A stretch of DNA of 64,000 nucleotides from Altererythrobacter sp. B11. GTDB lineage: Bacteria > Pseudomonadota > Alphaproteobacteria > Sphingomonadales > Sphingomonadaceae. The position numbers were made by a program, and so were the translations under genes. The stretch spans positions 3,201,001 through 3,265,000 of the forward strand of contig NZ_AP018498.1 in the NCBI RefSeq assembly GCF_003569745.1, in the 5' to 3' direction. The notes under the pieces are model-generated. The model did not search any database. It was not told where the DNA came from and worked only from the letters and a program-made list of their open reading frames with translations. Each line of letters starts with the position of its first letter. Positions within the stretch are counted from its first letter, which is position 1. Below, one piece after another: positions 42,524 through 51,168 of this stretch.

Positions 42524-43333
42524 TCAGTGGCAGGCCAGAATCGGCAAGGGCGGCCGGGCGAACAGTTCCTTCGTCACCCCGCCCCAGATCGTCTCGATCA
42601 GGCGCGCGTGGCCATAGGCGCCCATCACGAGGCAGGAGGCGTGCCGCAGCGTGGCGGCATCGGCCAGCACTTGCGCGACGGAGCGCCCTTCGCGCGGGAA
42701 CTCCGTCATCTCGCACTCTATACCATGGCGGGAGAGATATGCCGCGCCCTCAATCGCGGGGAGGCCCTGATTTCCCGCGCCCTCCTTGCCCAGCACGCTC
42801 GCCAGCACCACCGATCCGGCCCGCGCCAGCAACGGCAGTGCTGACTTGAGCGCGCGGGAGGCTTCGGGGGAGCCGTTCCAGGCCACCACCACCGGGCCAT
42901 CGCAGGCGAAGCCCGTGGTGCCGGGCGGCACCAGCAGCACCGGCGTGCGCGAATGCAGCACCACGTCGGCCGCCAGATCGGAGGCTGCGCCGCCGAACGG
43001 CTCCAGCGAGCCGAGCACGACAACGTCGCTGAGCGCGCTGCGGCGGAGCAGGCAGCCAAGCGCGGCCCCTTCATCCACCACCCAGTCCCACGCCACGTCT
43101 TCCGCCGCCAGCCGCGGTTCGATCAGCGCCCGCAGTTCGGCCGCCTTGCGCCGCAGGACAGGAACGATTTCCGAAACATAAATGCCGTTGAGATCGCCGG
43201 GCATCACTATGTCGAGCGCAATGGTCTGCAGGCAGGTAACATGCCCGCCGAAACCCCGCGCAAGGTCCAGCGCCGCCTGCAGCCGCGCTTCCAGGCATGT
43301 ATCGTCTTCGATCTTGAGGAGGATGGACCGCAT
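42524..43333 (-). CDS. Universal stress protein (UspA family)
   Basis: This 269-residue protein has a tandem layout: a divergent N-terminal Usp-like half and a C-terminal Usp domain. The latter has VVVAWNGSPEASRAL and the nucleotide-binding GAYGHARLIETIWGGVTKEL pattern. Such proteins are often under FNR-type control in low oxygen. The ATG at 43333 has an AAAGGAAG ribosome site. It sits among oxygen-response regulators, which fits. Confidence 0.88.
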   Translation of the reverse strand: MRSILLKIEDDTCLEARLQAALDLARGFGGHVTCLQTIALDIVMPGDLNGIYVSEIVPVLRRKAAELRALIEPRLAAEDVAWDWVVDEGAALGCLLRRSALSDVVVLGSLEPFGGAASDLAADVVLHSRTPVLLVPPGTTGFACDGPVVVAWNGSPEASRALKSALPLLARAGSVVLASVLGKEGAGNQGLPAIEGAAYLSRHGIECEMTEFPREGRSVAQVLADAATLRHASCLVMGAYGHARLIETIWGGVTKELFARPPLPILACH

Positions 43334-43403
43334 GTTCCGCTTCCTTTCAGCAGTTGCGCGGATGCTGCGCGATCGGCGGTGCGGCGTAACTCCGCAATTG
43401 TCC

Positions 43404-43814
43404 CTAGGCGTGCCCGTCGCCCCCGGGCAGGCGGGCCGCACGGCGGCGTAACTGGGCGGTGATCTCGTTCACCAGCACCCGGTCCCCGATCGGCTTGGGC
43501 AAGGCCGCGCCATAACCTGCCTGTTCCGCCCGCTGGCGCCATTCCGCCGTCAGATGGCCGCTGACGAGGATCGCCGCGCCGTCCCATCCGGCGGCGCGCA
43601 ACCGGCCGAGCAGGTCGATCGCATCGCCCTGCGGCAGCAGCAGGTCGCACACCAGGCAATCGGCAGCCAGCGCTTCGGGGTCGCGTTCCAGATTGTCTCC
43701 CGAAAGGTAGGAGCGCACCTCATAGCCCTCGCCCGTCAGCAACAGCTGCAGCGCGCGACGAACGGCGGAATCATCTTCCACCAGCAGGATCCGCATGCGT
43801 GCGGGCGTATCCAT
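43404..43814 (-). CDS. Single-domain response regulator
   Basis: This 136-residue receiver domain has no output domain. It has the acidic pair (LLVEDDSAVRRAL), the acceptor Asp in CLVCDLLLPQGD, a Ser in place of Thr (LVSGHL) and the Lys in LPKPIGD. The ATG at 43814 has AAGG six bases upstream; 43796 is possible. It lies between the stress protein gene and fixJ 2 and may be a phosphate sink or shuttle for the FixL system (inference). Confidence 0.82.
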   Translation of the reverse strand: MDTPARMRILLVEDDSAVRRALQLLLTGEGYEVRSYLSGDNLERDPEALAADCLVCDLLLPQGDAIDLLGRLRAAGWDGAAILVSGHLTAEWRQRAEQAGYGAALPKPIGDRVLVNEITAQLRRRAARLPGGDGHA

Positions 43815-43908
43815 CCAAGGCCTTCTGACATCGAGAGACATGCCCGGCCCCCACGGCCGGGTCTCCCGCGTCGGCCTAGATTAAACGATCTGGCGCATCC
43901 TTCCGTAA

Positions 43909-44544
43909 TTATGCGAGGTTGGCACCCGGTTCCTGATCCAGTCCGGCCATGAAGGCGATGCGCACTGCCTCGTTCAGATTGCCCACATCAAGCGTACGCA
44001 GGATTCGCGCGCAGGCCATTTCCACCTGCGCATCGTTGAGGCCCAGATCCTGCGCAATTCCTTCGGACGGGCGGCCCGCGGCCAGCAGCGACAGCACTTG
44101 CCGGTCCCCTTCGGCCAGCGCATGGGCCCGCACCCCCTCCGCCGCGCGCCATTGGCGATAGGCTTCCGGATCGCGCTGCTTCAGCACCGCCCCTTCCAGC
44201 GCGGCGCTGATGTCCGCAGCCGAAAAGGGCTTTTCCAGAAAGGCGATCGCGCCCTGCCGCAGCGCCGCCTGCGCCACGAAGAGGTCGCCATGCCCGGTCA
44301 TCATCACCGTGGGCAGATCCACGCCTCGCGCCGCCAGCGCCTGCATCACTTCCAGCCCGTTCAGGTCGGGCATCCGCATGTCCAGCAGCAGGCAACCGGG
44401 GCGCAACCCCGCCACCGCATCGAGCAGCGCCGCGCCGGAGGCGAACAGCGTGACGGCAAAGCCGCGCACCGACAACAGCAGCTTCAGCGAGGCACGGATC
44501 GGCTCTTCATCATCCACCACATAGATGGCCGTCTGCTCGCTCAT
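43909..44544 (-). CDS. fixJ: FixJ-type response regulator 2 (linked to fixL)
   Basis: This 211-residue protein has a canonical receiver (VVDDEEPIRASL; Asp55 in LLLDMRMPDLNG; MTGHGD; EKPF). Its C-terminal HTH (DRQVLSLLAAGRPSEGIAQDLGL) is more diverged from LuxR consensus than that of the regulator at 41464. Its ATG overlaps the fixL stop by ATGA, so it is the direct partner of FixL. Confidence 0.9.
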   Translation of the reverse strand: MSEQTAIYVVDDEEPIRASLKLLLSVRGFAVTLFASGAALLDAVAGLRPGCLLLDMRMPDLNGLEVMQALAARGVDLPTVMMTGHGDLFVAQAALRQGAIAFLEKPFSAADISAALEGAVLKQRDPEAYRQWRAAEGVRAHALAEGDRQVLSLLAAGRPSEGIAQDLGLNDAQVEMACARILRTLDVGNLNEAVRIAFMAGLDQEPGANLA

Positions 44545-46298
44545 GCCGCCGCCTCCACCGCGCGGGGCAGCGTGAACAGGAATTCCGTGCCGCCGCCCTG
44601 CGCATCGCGCACCGTGATGCGCCCGCCATGCGCCTCTATGATCGTGCGGCAGATGGAGAGGCCGAGGCCCATGCCGTCCGCCTTGGTGCTGGCGAAGGCT
44701 TCGAACAGCCGTTCCTTGATTTCCGGCGCGATGCCGGGGCCGGTGTCCCCCACCGTCACCAGCACCAGCCCCGGCTCCGCCAGCCCGGTGGAGATGGAAA
44801 GGCGGCGGACCGGCCGACCTTCCATGGCCTCCATCGCATTGCGCATCAGGTTCACCAGCACCTGCTGGATCTGCACGCGATCCACGAAGACCGGCGTGGC
44901 ATCGGGCGCATAGAAGAACTGGGCCGATATGCCGCGGTCGCGCGCGCCCACCAGCGCCAGCGCGCTCGCCTCGTTGATGAGCGCGGGGACATCCTGCACC
45001 GTCTTCATCACTTCGCCGCGGGCTACGAACTGGCGCAGGCGGCGCACGATTTCCCCCGCGCGCAGGGCCTGGCCGGAAATCTCCCCGAACACCTCGGCCA
45101 GCACGCCCTTGTCCACCGCGCCCTCGCCGCCCAGCATCTCGCGCGCGGCCTCCCCATAGACGGAGATCGCGGTCAGCGGCTGGTTGAGCTCGTGCGCGAG
45201 GGTGGAGGCCATGGTGCCCATGGCGCTGAGGCGCGAGACATGGATCAGTTCCGACCGGGCCGCCTCCAGCTGCGATTCGAATTCGCGCCGCTCGGTAAGA
45301 TCCTGCACGAAGCCGGTGAACAGCCGCTGGTCGCGGCTGATCGCCTCCCCCACGGACAGCTTCATCGGGAACGTGCTGCCATCGGACCGCTGGCCGGTGA
45401 CGATGCGGCCGATGCCCACGATGCGCCGCTCCCCCGTGTGCAGATAGCGTTCGATATAGGAATCGTGCTGCTCACGGTCGGGGCTGGGCATCAGCATGCT
45501 GACATTGCGGCCGATCACCTCCGCCTCCGAATAGCCGAACAGCCGCTCCGCCGCGCTGCTGAAGGACGTCATCCGGCCGCGCTCGTCGATCACGATCATC
45601 GCATCGGGCACGGTCGCGAGGATGGAATTGAGATGTTCCTCGCGCTTCTGGATCGCCAGCTCCACCGCGCGCCGCTCCGTCGCGTCATAGATCACCCGGG
45701 CGAAGCCGCGCAGCGTGCCGTTCTCGCTGCGTAGCGGAGAGATGGAGAGCGAGGCGAGGAATTCGGACCTGTCCTTGCGCACCTGCCAGTCCTCGGTGGT
45801 GACCGATTCCTCCGCCAACGCGCGGGTCAGCTCAGCTTCCACCTGCGCCGCGCCGGCGGCTTCATCGGCGGCGTAGAACAGCGCGCAATGGCGGCCGAGC
45901 ACCTCCTGCGATGTCCAGCCGTACAGCCGCTCGGCCCCGGCGTTCCAGCTGCTGACGCGCCCTTCCCGATCGACCAGGAAGATCGCATATTGCCGCGCGC
46001 CTTCCAGCAGCAGGCGCAGTTCTTCCTCGGCCAGCTGCGCGTCTTCCGCGCGCGCTTCCGCCTCCGCCAGCCGGGCCGCCGCCTCGCGCCGGGCGGATCG
46101 CCATCCCAGCGCGGCGAGGCCCGCCACCACCAGCAGGACGGCCGCGATTGCAGCCCAGGCCGCGCGGGTATCGGCCGTGCCGCCGATCGCCGCGCCCAAG
46201 CTCCAGCCGAACAGCGCCGCCGCCGGCACCGCCGCCACCAGAATGCCATTGCGCATCGGTCCGGCGATTGTGCCCGCCCTGCCCCGGCCCTGCTCCAT
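44541..46298 (-). CDS. fixL: FixL-type oxygen-sensing histidine kinase
   Basis: This 585-residue kinase has two TM helices near the N terminus (about 19-40 and 47-66), a PAS domain (about 95-210), a second heme PAS domain (about 222-335) and a HisKA/HATPase_c core. The heme-binding PAS keeps the FixL pattern: proximal His278 in REQHDSYIERY and Arg298 in IVGIGR, 20 residues later as in B. japonicum His200/Arg220. The phospho-acceptor is His369 (LAHELNQPL), and the G boxes are GDTGPGIAP and GMGLGLSI. Oxygen bound to the heme should switch the kinase off. GGAG lies 8 bases before the ATG. Confidence 0.93.
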   Translation of the reverse strand: MEQGRGRAGTIAGPMRNGILVAAVPAAALFGWSLGAAIGGTADTRAAWAAIAAVLLVVAGLAALGWRSARREAAARLAEAEARAEDAQLAEEELRLLLEGARQYAIFLVDREGRVSSWNAGAERLYGWTSQEVLGRHCALFYAADEAAGAAQVEAELTRALAEESVTTEDWQVRKDRSEFLASLSISPLRSENGTLRGFARVIYDATERRAVELAIQKREEHLNSILATVPDAMIVIDERGRMTSFSSAAERLFGYSEAEVIGRNVSMLMPSPDREQHDSYIERYLHTGERRIVGIGRIVTGQRSDGSTFPMKLSVGEAISRDQRLFTGFVQDLTERREFESQLEAARSELIHVSRLSAMGTMASTLAHELNQPLTAISVYGEAAREMLGGEGAVDKGVLAEVFGEISGQALRAGEIVRRLRQFVARGEVMKTVQDVPALINEASALALVGARDRGISAQFFYAPDATPVFVDRVQIQQVLVNLMRNAMEAMEGRPVRRLSISTGLAEPGLVLVTVGDTGPGIAPEIKERLFEAFASTKADGMGLGLSICRTIIEAHGGRITVRDAQGGGTEFLFTLPRAVEAAA

Positions 46299-46430
46299 CC
46301 GCCTCGCTCCTTCTCACCGCCACCCTAGCCCATGCGCGAGGCAAGGCTCAAGCGCGACGCCGTTTCGGAACCCACCGCGCCGCCGCCCCGTTGGCGCGGC
46401 ATATCCCTTCCGCAACAGACAGGATCAGCC

Positions 46431-47192
46431 ATGCAGCGCTTCACCGGAAAAACCGCCATCGTCACCGGATCGAGTTCTGGCATCGGCGAAGGCTGTGCCC
46501 GCCGCTTCGCCGCCGAAGGGGCCAATGTCGTGCTGGTGGCTCGCGACCGCGAGAAGCTGGACAAGGTGGCGGCCGATCTCGACCCTGACCGCACTCTGGT
46601 GTGCGAGGCGGACGTTTCGCAGCGCGAAGAGGTGGACCGGATGGTGGAGGCCGTGGCGGACCGCTTCGGCGCGATCGACATCCTCCATTCCAACGCCGGC
46701 ATCGCGGTGATGAAGCCGTTCGAGGACACCACTCCGGAAGAGTGGCGCAACGTGATGGCCACCGACATCGACGGCATGTTCCACTGCGCGCAGGCCGCGC
46801 TGCCGCATCTCAAGGCGAGCAAGGGCTGCATCATTCACACCGCCTCGGTCTCGGGCACGGGCGGGGACTGGAACATGACCGCCTATGACGCGGCGAAGGG
46901 CGCGGTGGTGAACTTCACCCGCGCGCTGGCACTCGATCTCGGCAAGCACGGCGTGCGGGTGAATGCCGTCGCCCCCTCGCTCACCGAAAGCGAGCTGACC
47001 GCCGGAATGCTGGACGACGAGGAGCTGCTGGCGAAGTTCCACGAACGCTTCGCCCTCGGCCGCCATGCCACGCCGGAGGACATCGCCGGGCCGGTGGCCT
47101 TCCTCGCTTCCGAGGATGCGCGCTTCGTCACCGGCGCGATCCTGCCGGTGGATGGCGGCATGTCCGCTTCCAACGGCCAGCCGCCGCAATAG
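46431..47192 (+). CDS. Short-chain dehydrogenase/reductase
   Basis: This 253-residue classical SDR has the cofactor motif TGSSSGIG (about 12-19), the NAG motif (HSNAGIAV), the catalytic Ser in TASVSGTGG and the Tyr-x3-Lys in YDAAKGA. The C-terminal DARFVTGAILPVDGGMS is typical. It would oxidise or reduce an alcohol/ketone with NAD(P). It lies 88 bp before a TetR gene. The substrate is unknown. Confidence 0.93.
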   Translation: MQRFTGKTAIVTGSSSGIGEGCARRFAAEGANVVLVARDREKLDKVAADLDPDRTLVCEADVSQREEVDRMVEAVADRFGAIDILHSNAGIAVMKPFEDTTPEEWRNVMATDIDGMFHCAQAALPHLKASKGCIIHTASVSGTGGDWNMTAYDAAKGAVVNFTRALALDLGKHGVRVNAVAPSLTESELTAGMLDDEELLAKFHERFALGRHATPEDIAGPVAFLASEDARFVTGAILPVDGGMSASNGQPPQ

Positions 47193-47280
47193 CGAGAGGG
47201 TTGGACAGCGCGGCCGCGCGGGCCTATCCGGGGGGCAGGCCGGAAAACCGGCAAATCTGCAGGAGGGAAGTGGAAGGTCG

Positions 47281-47973
47281 ATGAGCGAAACCCCCGCCAG
47301 CGAGGCGACCCCGCGCCCCGGTATCTATGTGCGTGGCACCGAAACGGTGGACGCGATTCTCAAGGCCGCGCTGCGCGTGCTGATCGACGAAGGCGCCGCC
47401 GCCTTCACCGTGCGCCGTATCGCCACCGAGTGCGACATGCGCGTGGGCAATGTCAGCTATCATTTCCCGCGCAAGGAAATGCTCGTCCACGTGATGCTCG
47501 ACGATCTGATGGAGAGCTACGACAACAAGCTCGAGGTGCAGGTGCGCCAGCCGCATCTTTCGCCGGAGGAGCGGCTGCGCATCGTCATCCAGATGTGCCT
47601 CAACGACATCTGCACCAAGCGCACCACGCGCCTGTTCACCGAACTGTGGGCGCTCGCCAATCACAATGATTTCATCGCCGACCGGGTGAAGAGCTTCTAC
47701 GCCGGGGTCCATCAGGTGATCGGCGAATGCGTGGCGCAGGTCAATCCGCGCCTCAGCCCGGCCGAGGTGAACACGCTGTCCCTGTTCATCAGTGCCAGCA
47801 TGGAAGGCACCACGCCCTTCACCGGCTACGAGAAGCCCTGGGCGGCCGAAATGCCCGCGCTGACGGCGATTGCGGCGAAATATTTCGTCGACCTTGCAAA
47901 GACCGTCAAACCGGGTGAGATTGCCCAGCTGACCGAAGAGAAGAAGAACGCGACCTTGCCAGCGGGAGGATGA
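47281..47973 (+). CDS. TetR-family transcriptional regulator
   Basis: This 230-residue regulator has an N-terminal HTH (AALRVLIDEGAAAFTVRRIA, then VGNVSYHFPRKEMLVHVML) and a helical ligand domain. It is co-directional with the SDR gene before it and the MFS gene after it. It is a candidate local repressor for the MFS and amine dehydrogenase genes (inference). The ATG at 47281 has GGAGGGAAG upstream. Confidence 0.9.
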   Translation: MSETPASEATPRPGIYVRGTETVDAILKAALRVLIDEGAAAFTVRRIATECDMRVGNVSYHFPRKEMLVHVMLDDLMESYDNKLEVQVRQPHLSPEERLRIVIQMCLNDICTKRTTRLFTELWALANHNDFIADRVKSFYAGVHQVIGECVAQVNPRLSPAEVNTLSLFISASMEGTTPFTGYEKPWAAEMPALTAIAAKYFVDLAKTVKPGEIAQLTEEKKNATLPAGG

Positions 47974-48024
47974 TCTGAAGGGCGGGCACGCCGTGAGCGT
48001 GCGCGGCTCTTTGGGGGGTTCGAC

Positions 48025-49221
48025 TTGGGTCTTGCTGAACAGCGCGGCGCCCTCGCCGCGGCACCGATCATGCTGGCGTCGCTCGGCTGCCTGCAGCCGG
48101 GTATCGATCCGGTATTCCTTACGCTGCTGTCCGCCGCCGACGCGGTAAGGCCGGCGGATCACGGCTGGATCGTGGGCGCCACGCAAAGCGGCATGGCGAT
48201 CGGCTCCGTCGTGGTGTGGCGCTTCGCCCGGCTGGCGCCGCTGGCCTACCCGCTCGCCGCCTTCTGCGCCTTCCTTGCCGCGCTGGCGACGGTGCAGGCG
48301 CAGAGCCTGGAGGCGCTGCTGGCGATCCGTGCCACCTATGGCCTGGCGATGGGCATCACCTATGCCCGGGCGATGAGCGTGGCCGCCATCAGCCGGCCGA
48401 ACGGGGCCTATGGCGCCGTGTTCCTGCTGCAGCTGCTGCTCTCCACCCTGACGGCGCTGGCGCTCACCGAACTGCTGCGGCAGGCCGGGGCGCGACCGGC
48501 GCTGGCGGCGCTGTGCTTCGTGCCGCTGCTTTCCATCCTGCTCAGCATGCCGCGTTTCGCCCGCTCGCTGCCGCCGCGCCTGAGCGCAGCGCCGCCGGCC
48601 CCGGCCCGCGAGCCGATGCAGGAGGCCGATGCCGCCGGCTGGGCCTTCGCCATTGCCACGCTGCTGTTCATCAGCGCCACCATGATGGTGTGGAGCTTCA
48701 CCGGCGCGCTGGCGATCGAGGCGGGGATCGGCGAAGGCACAGTGGGCCTGGCGGTCGCGCTCGGCTCGATCGTGGGCGCCGTCACTGCCGCCGCCGTGAT
48801 GCGCGAGCGGACGCTGATTCCCCCGCTGGCGACCGGCGTGCTGGCCGGACTGTCCCTGCTCACCCCCATCGCGGCGGCGGGCAGCGGCGATGCCACCGCC
48901 TTCGTCATCGCGATCGTGCTGCTGAACATCGGGTCGACCGCCATCATCATCCGCTGTTCCGGCCTCGCCTCCGCGCGCAGCCTGACGCCGCGCTTCCGCA
49001 CCTTCGTGACCTGCACGCACAGCCTGGGCATGATCATCGGCCCGGTGATCGGCTCGCTCGCCAGCATGGCCGGCGGCCGTGGCGGGCTGCTGCTCGCCGC
49101 CATTCTGACGATCGCGGCAGGGTGCGGCGCACTGCTCCTTTCCACCCTTTATCGCAGCGGAAAACCGGCATTCCCCGCTTTATTCCGCAACGCACAAAAA
49201 GGACGCTTGACCAATGTTTGA
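48025..49221 (+). CDS. MFS-type transporter
   Basis: This 398-residue protein has about 12 hydrophobic segments with a central polar linker (about 180-210), which fits the major facilitator superfamily. The TTG start at 48025 has GGGGGG seven bases upstream; the first ATG is at 48070. The substrate is not readable. It ends 39 bp before qhpA and could move amines or related compounds (inference). Confidence 0.82.
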   Translation: MGLAEQRGALAAAPIMLASLGCLQPGIDPVFLTLLSAADAVRPADHGWIVGATQSGMAIGSVVVWRFARLAPLAYPLAAFCAFLAALATVQAQSLEALLAIRATYGLAMGITYARAMSVAAISRPNGAYGAVFLLQLLLSTLTALALTELLRQAGARPALAALCFVPLLSILLSMPRFARSLPPRLSAAPPAPAREPMQEADAAGWAFAIATLLFISATMMVWSFTGALAIEAGIGEGTVGLAVALGSIVGAVTAAAVMRERTLIPPLATGVLAGLSLLTPIAAAGSGDATAFVIAIVLLNIGSTAIIIRCSGLASARSLTPRFRTFVTCTHSLGMIIGPVIGSLASMAGGRGGLLLAAILTIAAGCGALLLSTLYRSGKPAFPALFRNAQKGRLTNV

Positions 49222-49231
49222 CGATCGTCCA
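49218..49231. promoter_or_regulatory. Operator-like palindrome upstream of qhpA
   Basis: TTGACGATCGTCCA contains the perfect palindrome GACGATCGTC (49220-49229). The site straddles the MFS stop codon and ends 29 bp before the first qhpA ATG. The TTGAC-N4-GTC form is common for TetR-type sites. Confidence 0.4.
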
Positions 49232-49260
49232 GCTTTTGTAAGTCGCAGCTAGCCGAATCA

Positions 49261-51168
49261 ATGTTCGCGAGCTGGGCAGAACAGGGGGACCAGCCGAATA
49301 TGACCGTTCCTGACGACAGGGCCGAGCGTAGCGTTTCCGGAAATAACGCGGACATGGAGCAGGCCGCGCGGCCGCCCTCCCTCCCCCGGCATGGCGCAGC
49401 ACTGGCGAAGCGACTGCTGCCTCGCCGTACCGCCACACGGCTGCTGCTGCTGAGCATCTGTTCCGCCTCCGTGGCGGCGGCGCAATCGGGCGGCGCGGAT
49501 CAGGCCGGCTGGGATGTGGCCAACTGGACCGAAAGCGACCCCGGCATCCCGGTAACGGACCGGCTGACCCGGCAGAAGTGCGGCACCTGCCACGCGCCTG
49601 ACGAAAAGGGCAATCTCAGCCGCATTTCCTGGATCCGCAGCACGCCCGAAGGCTGGTCGCAGGCGATCAAGCGCATGGTGCGGCTGAACGGCCTTTCCAT
49701 CACCCCGGACGAAGCGCGCTCCGTGGTCAAATATCTGTCGGATTCGCACGGGCTGGCGCCGGAAGAGGCGCTGCCCGTGATGTATATCCCCGAACGGCGG
49801 GTGATCGACGAAACCATCATTCCGAACAAGACGCTGCAGCATGGCTGCGCGGCCTGCCACGCCTTCGGCCAGCCGATGTCTTCCCGCCGCAGCCGCACCG
49901 AATGGGCGCTGCTGCAGAACCTTCACGTGGCCATGTATCCGCAGGCAGAGGCGCAATATAACCGCCCGGCGGAAGACCAGCCGGCCGGCGTAAGCCCGGA
50001 TGCCAAGCCGAAGGACAAGGTGACGCGGCGCGAAGTGGCGCTGGACTGGCTGTCGGAAAACGCCGGCCTCATCTCACCCGAATGGGCCGCCTGGCGCCCC
50101 CGCGCGGGCACGCCGCAGCTGGCCGGCAAATGGCTGGTTTCCGCGTCGCTGCCCGGCAAGGGTCGCTATGTGGGCGAACTGGTCGTCACGCCGGGCAAGG
50201 CCGACGGCGATTTCAAGACCGCCTATACGCTGCATTCGCTCACCGATGGCTCCACGCTCACGCGCAACGGCTCCAGCATCGTCTATACCGGCTATAGCTG
50301 GCGGGGCACCAGCACCAGCCCAGGCGCTGCTTCCGGCCAGCCGGACGATCCGGGCAGCGCGCTGCGCGAAACCCTGTGGTTCTCCCCCGACCAGACGAGT
50401 GCCAAGGGCCGCTGGTATTGGGGCGAATATCACGAATTCGGCTATGACGTGGCGCTCACCCGCGCATCGGGCGCGCCGGTAATCGCCGCAGTGGGCCGCG
50501 CCGAAAGCAAGACCGGCGCCCGCAATGTGGAAGTCCACATCTATGGCGCGGACCTGCCGAGCAAGCTCACGCCGAAGGACATCAGCCTCGGCTCGGGCGT
50601 GACGGTGAGCAAGGTGGTCTCCGCCGGCCCCGCCGAAGCGGTGGTGACCATCGACGTGGCCGCAGATGCGCCGATCGGCCTGCATGACGTGGCAATCCGC
50701 GGCGCCGTGCTGCAGCAGGCGCTGCCGGTCTATGACAAGGTGGATTACCTCAAGGTGACGCCGGAAACCTCGCTGGCGCATCTTGGCGGGATCAAATTCG
50801 CCAAGGGATACCAGCCGTTCGAGGCGATCGGCTTCGCGCAAGGGCCGGACGGCAAGCCGAACACGGCGGATGATTTCGCCATCGGGCCGGTGCCGGTGAC
50901 CTGGTCCATGGCTGAATTCCCGACCGTAACCTACGACAATGACGTGAATTTCGTCGGCAAGCTGGGGGCGGATGGGCTGTTCACCCCGGCGGTGGAAGGC
51001 CCGAACCCCGAACGCCGCTTCTCCCGCAACAATTACGGCGAAGTGTGGGTGGTGGCGACCGCGAAGAACGAGAAGGATCCCACCGGCAAGCCGCTCACCG
51101 CGCGCTCCTACCTCGTGGTGACGGTGCCGACCTACAAGCGCTGGGATCAGCCGGAGGTGTCGCAATGA
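49261..51168 (+). CDS. qhpA: Quinohemoprotein amine dehydrogenase alpha subunit
   Basis: This 635-residue subunit has an N-terminal extension, an export signal (about 57-75, RLLLLSICSASVAAAQ) and a diheme cytochrome domain. The heme sites are KCGTCHAP (Cys107-His111) and GCAACHAF (Cys195-His199). Beta-rich domains follow, as in the alpha subunit of Paracoccus and Pseudomonas QHNDH. It passes electrons from the CTQ cofactor of the gamma subunit to a cytochrome or azurin. ATGs at 49300 or 49354 would shorten the long leader. It overlaps qhpD by ATGA and heads a seven-gene operon. Confidence 0.93.
   Translation: MFASWAEQGDQPNMTVPDDRAERSVSGNNADMEQAARPPSLPRHGAALAKRLLPRRTATRLLLLSICSASVAAAQSGGADQAGWDVANWTESDPGIPVTDRLTRQKCGTCHAPDEKGNLSRISWIRSTPEGWSQAIKRMVRLNGLSITPDEARSVVKYLSDSHGLAPEEALPVMYIPERRVIDETIIPNKTLQHGCAACHAFGQPMSSRRSRTEWALLQNLHVAMYPQAEAQYNRPAEDQPAGVSPDAKPKDKVTRREVALDWLSENAGLISPEWAAWRPRAGTPQLAGKWLVSASLPGKGRYVGELVVTPGKADGDFKTAYTLHSLTDGSTLTRNGSSIVYTGYSWRGTSTSPGAASGQPDDPGSALRETLWFSPDQTSAKGRWYWGEYHEFGYDVALTRASGAPVIAAVGRAESKTGARNVEVHIYGADLPSKLTPKDISLGSGVTVSKVVSAGPAEAVVTIDVAADAPIGLHDVAIRGAVLQQALPVYDKVDYLKVTPETSLAHLGGIKFAKGYQPFEAIGFAQGPDGKPNTADDFAIGPVPVTWSMAEFPTVTYDNDVNFVGKLGADGLFTPAVEGPNPERRFSRNNYGEVWVVATAKNEKDPTGKPLTARSYLVVTVPTYKRWDQPEVSQ

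Noticed and set aside
41464-46298. Nitrogen fixation island
   Set aside because: FixL and FixJ are used widely for microaerobic control; no nif or fixABCX genes occur here.
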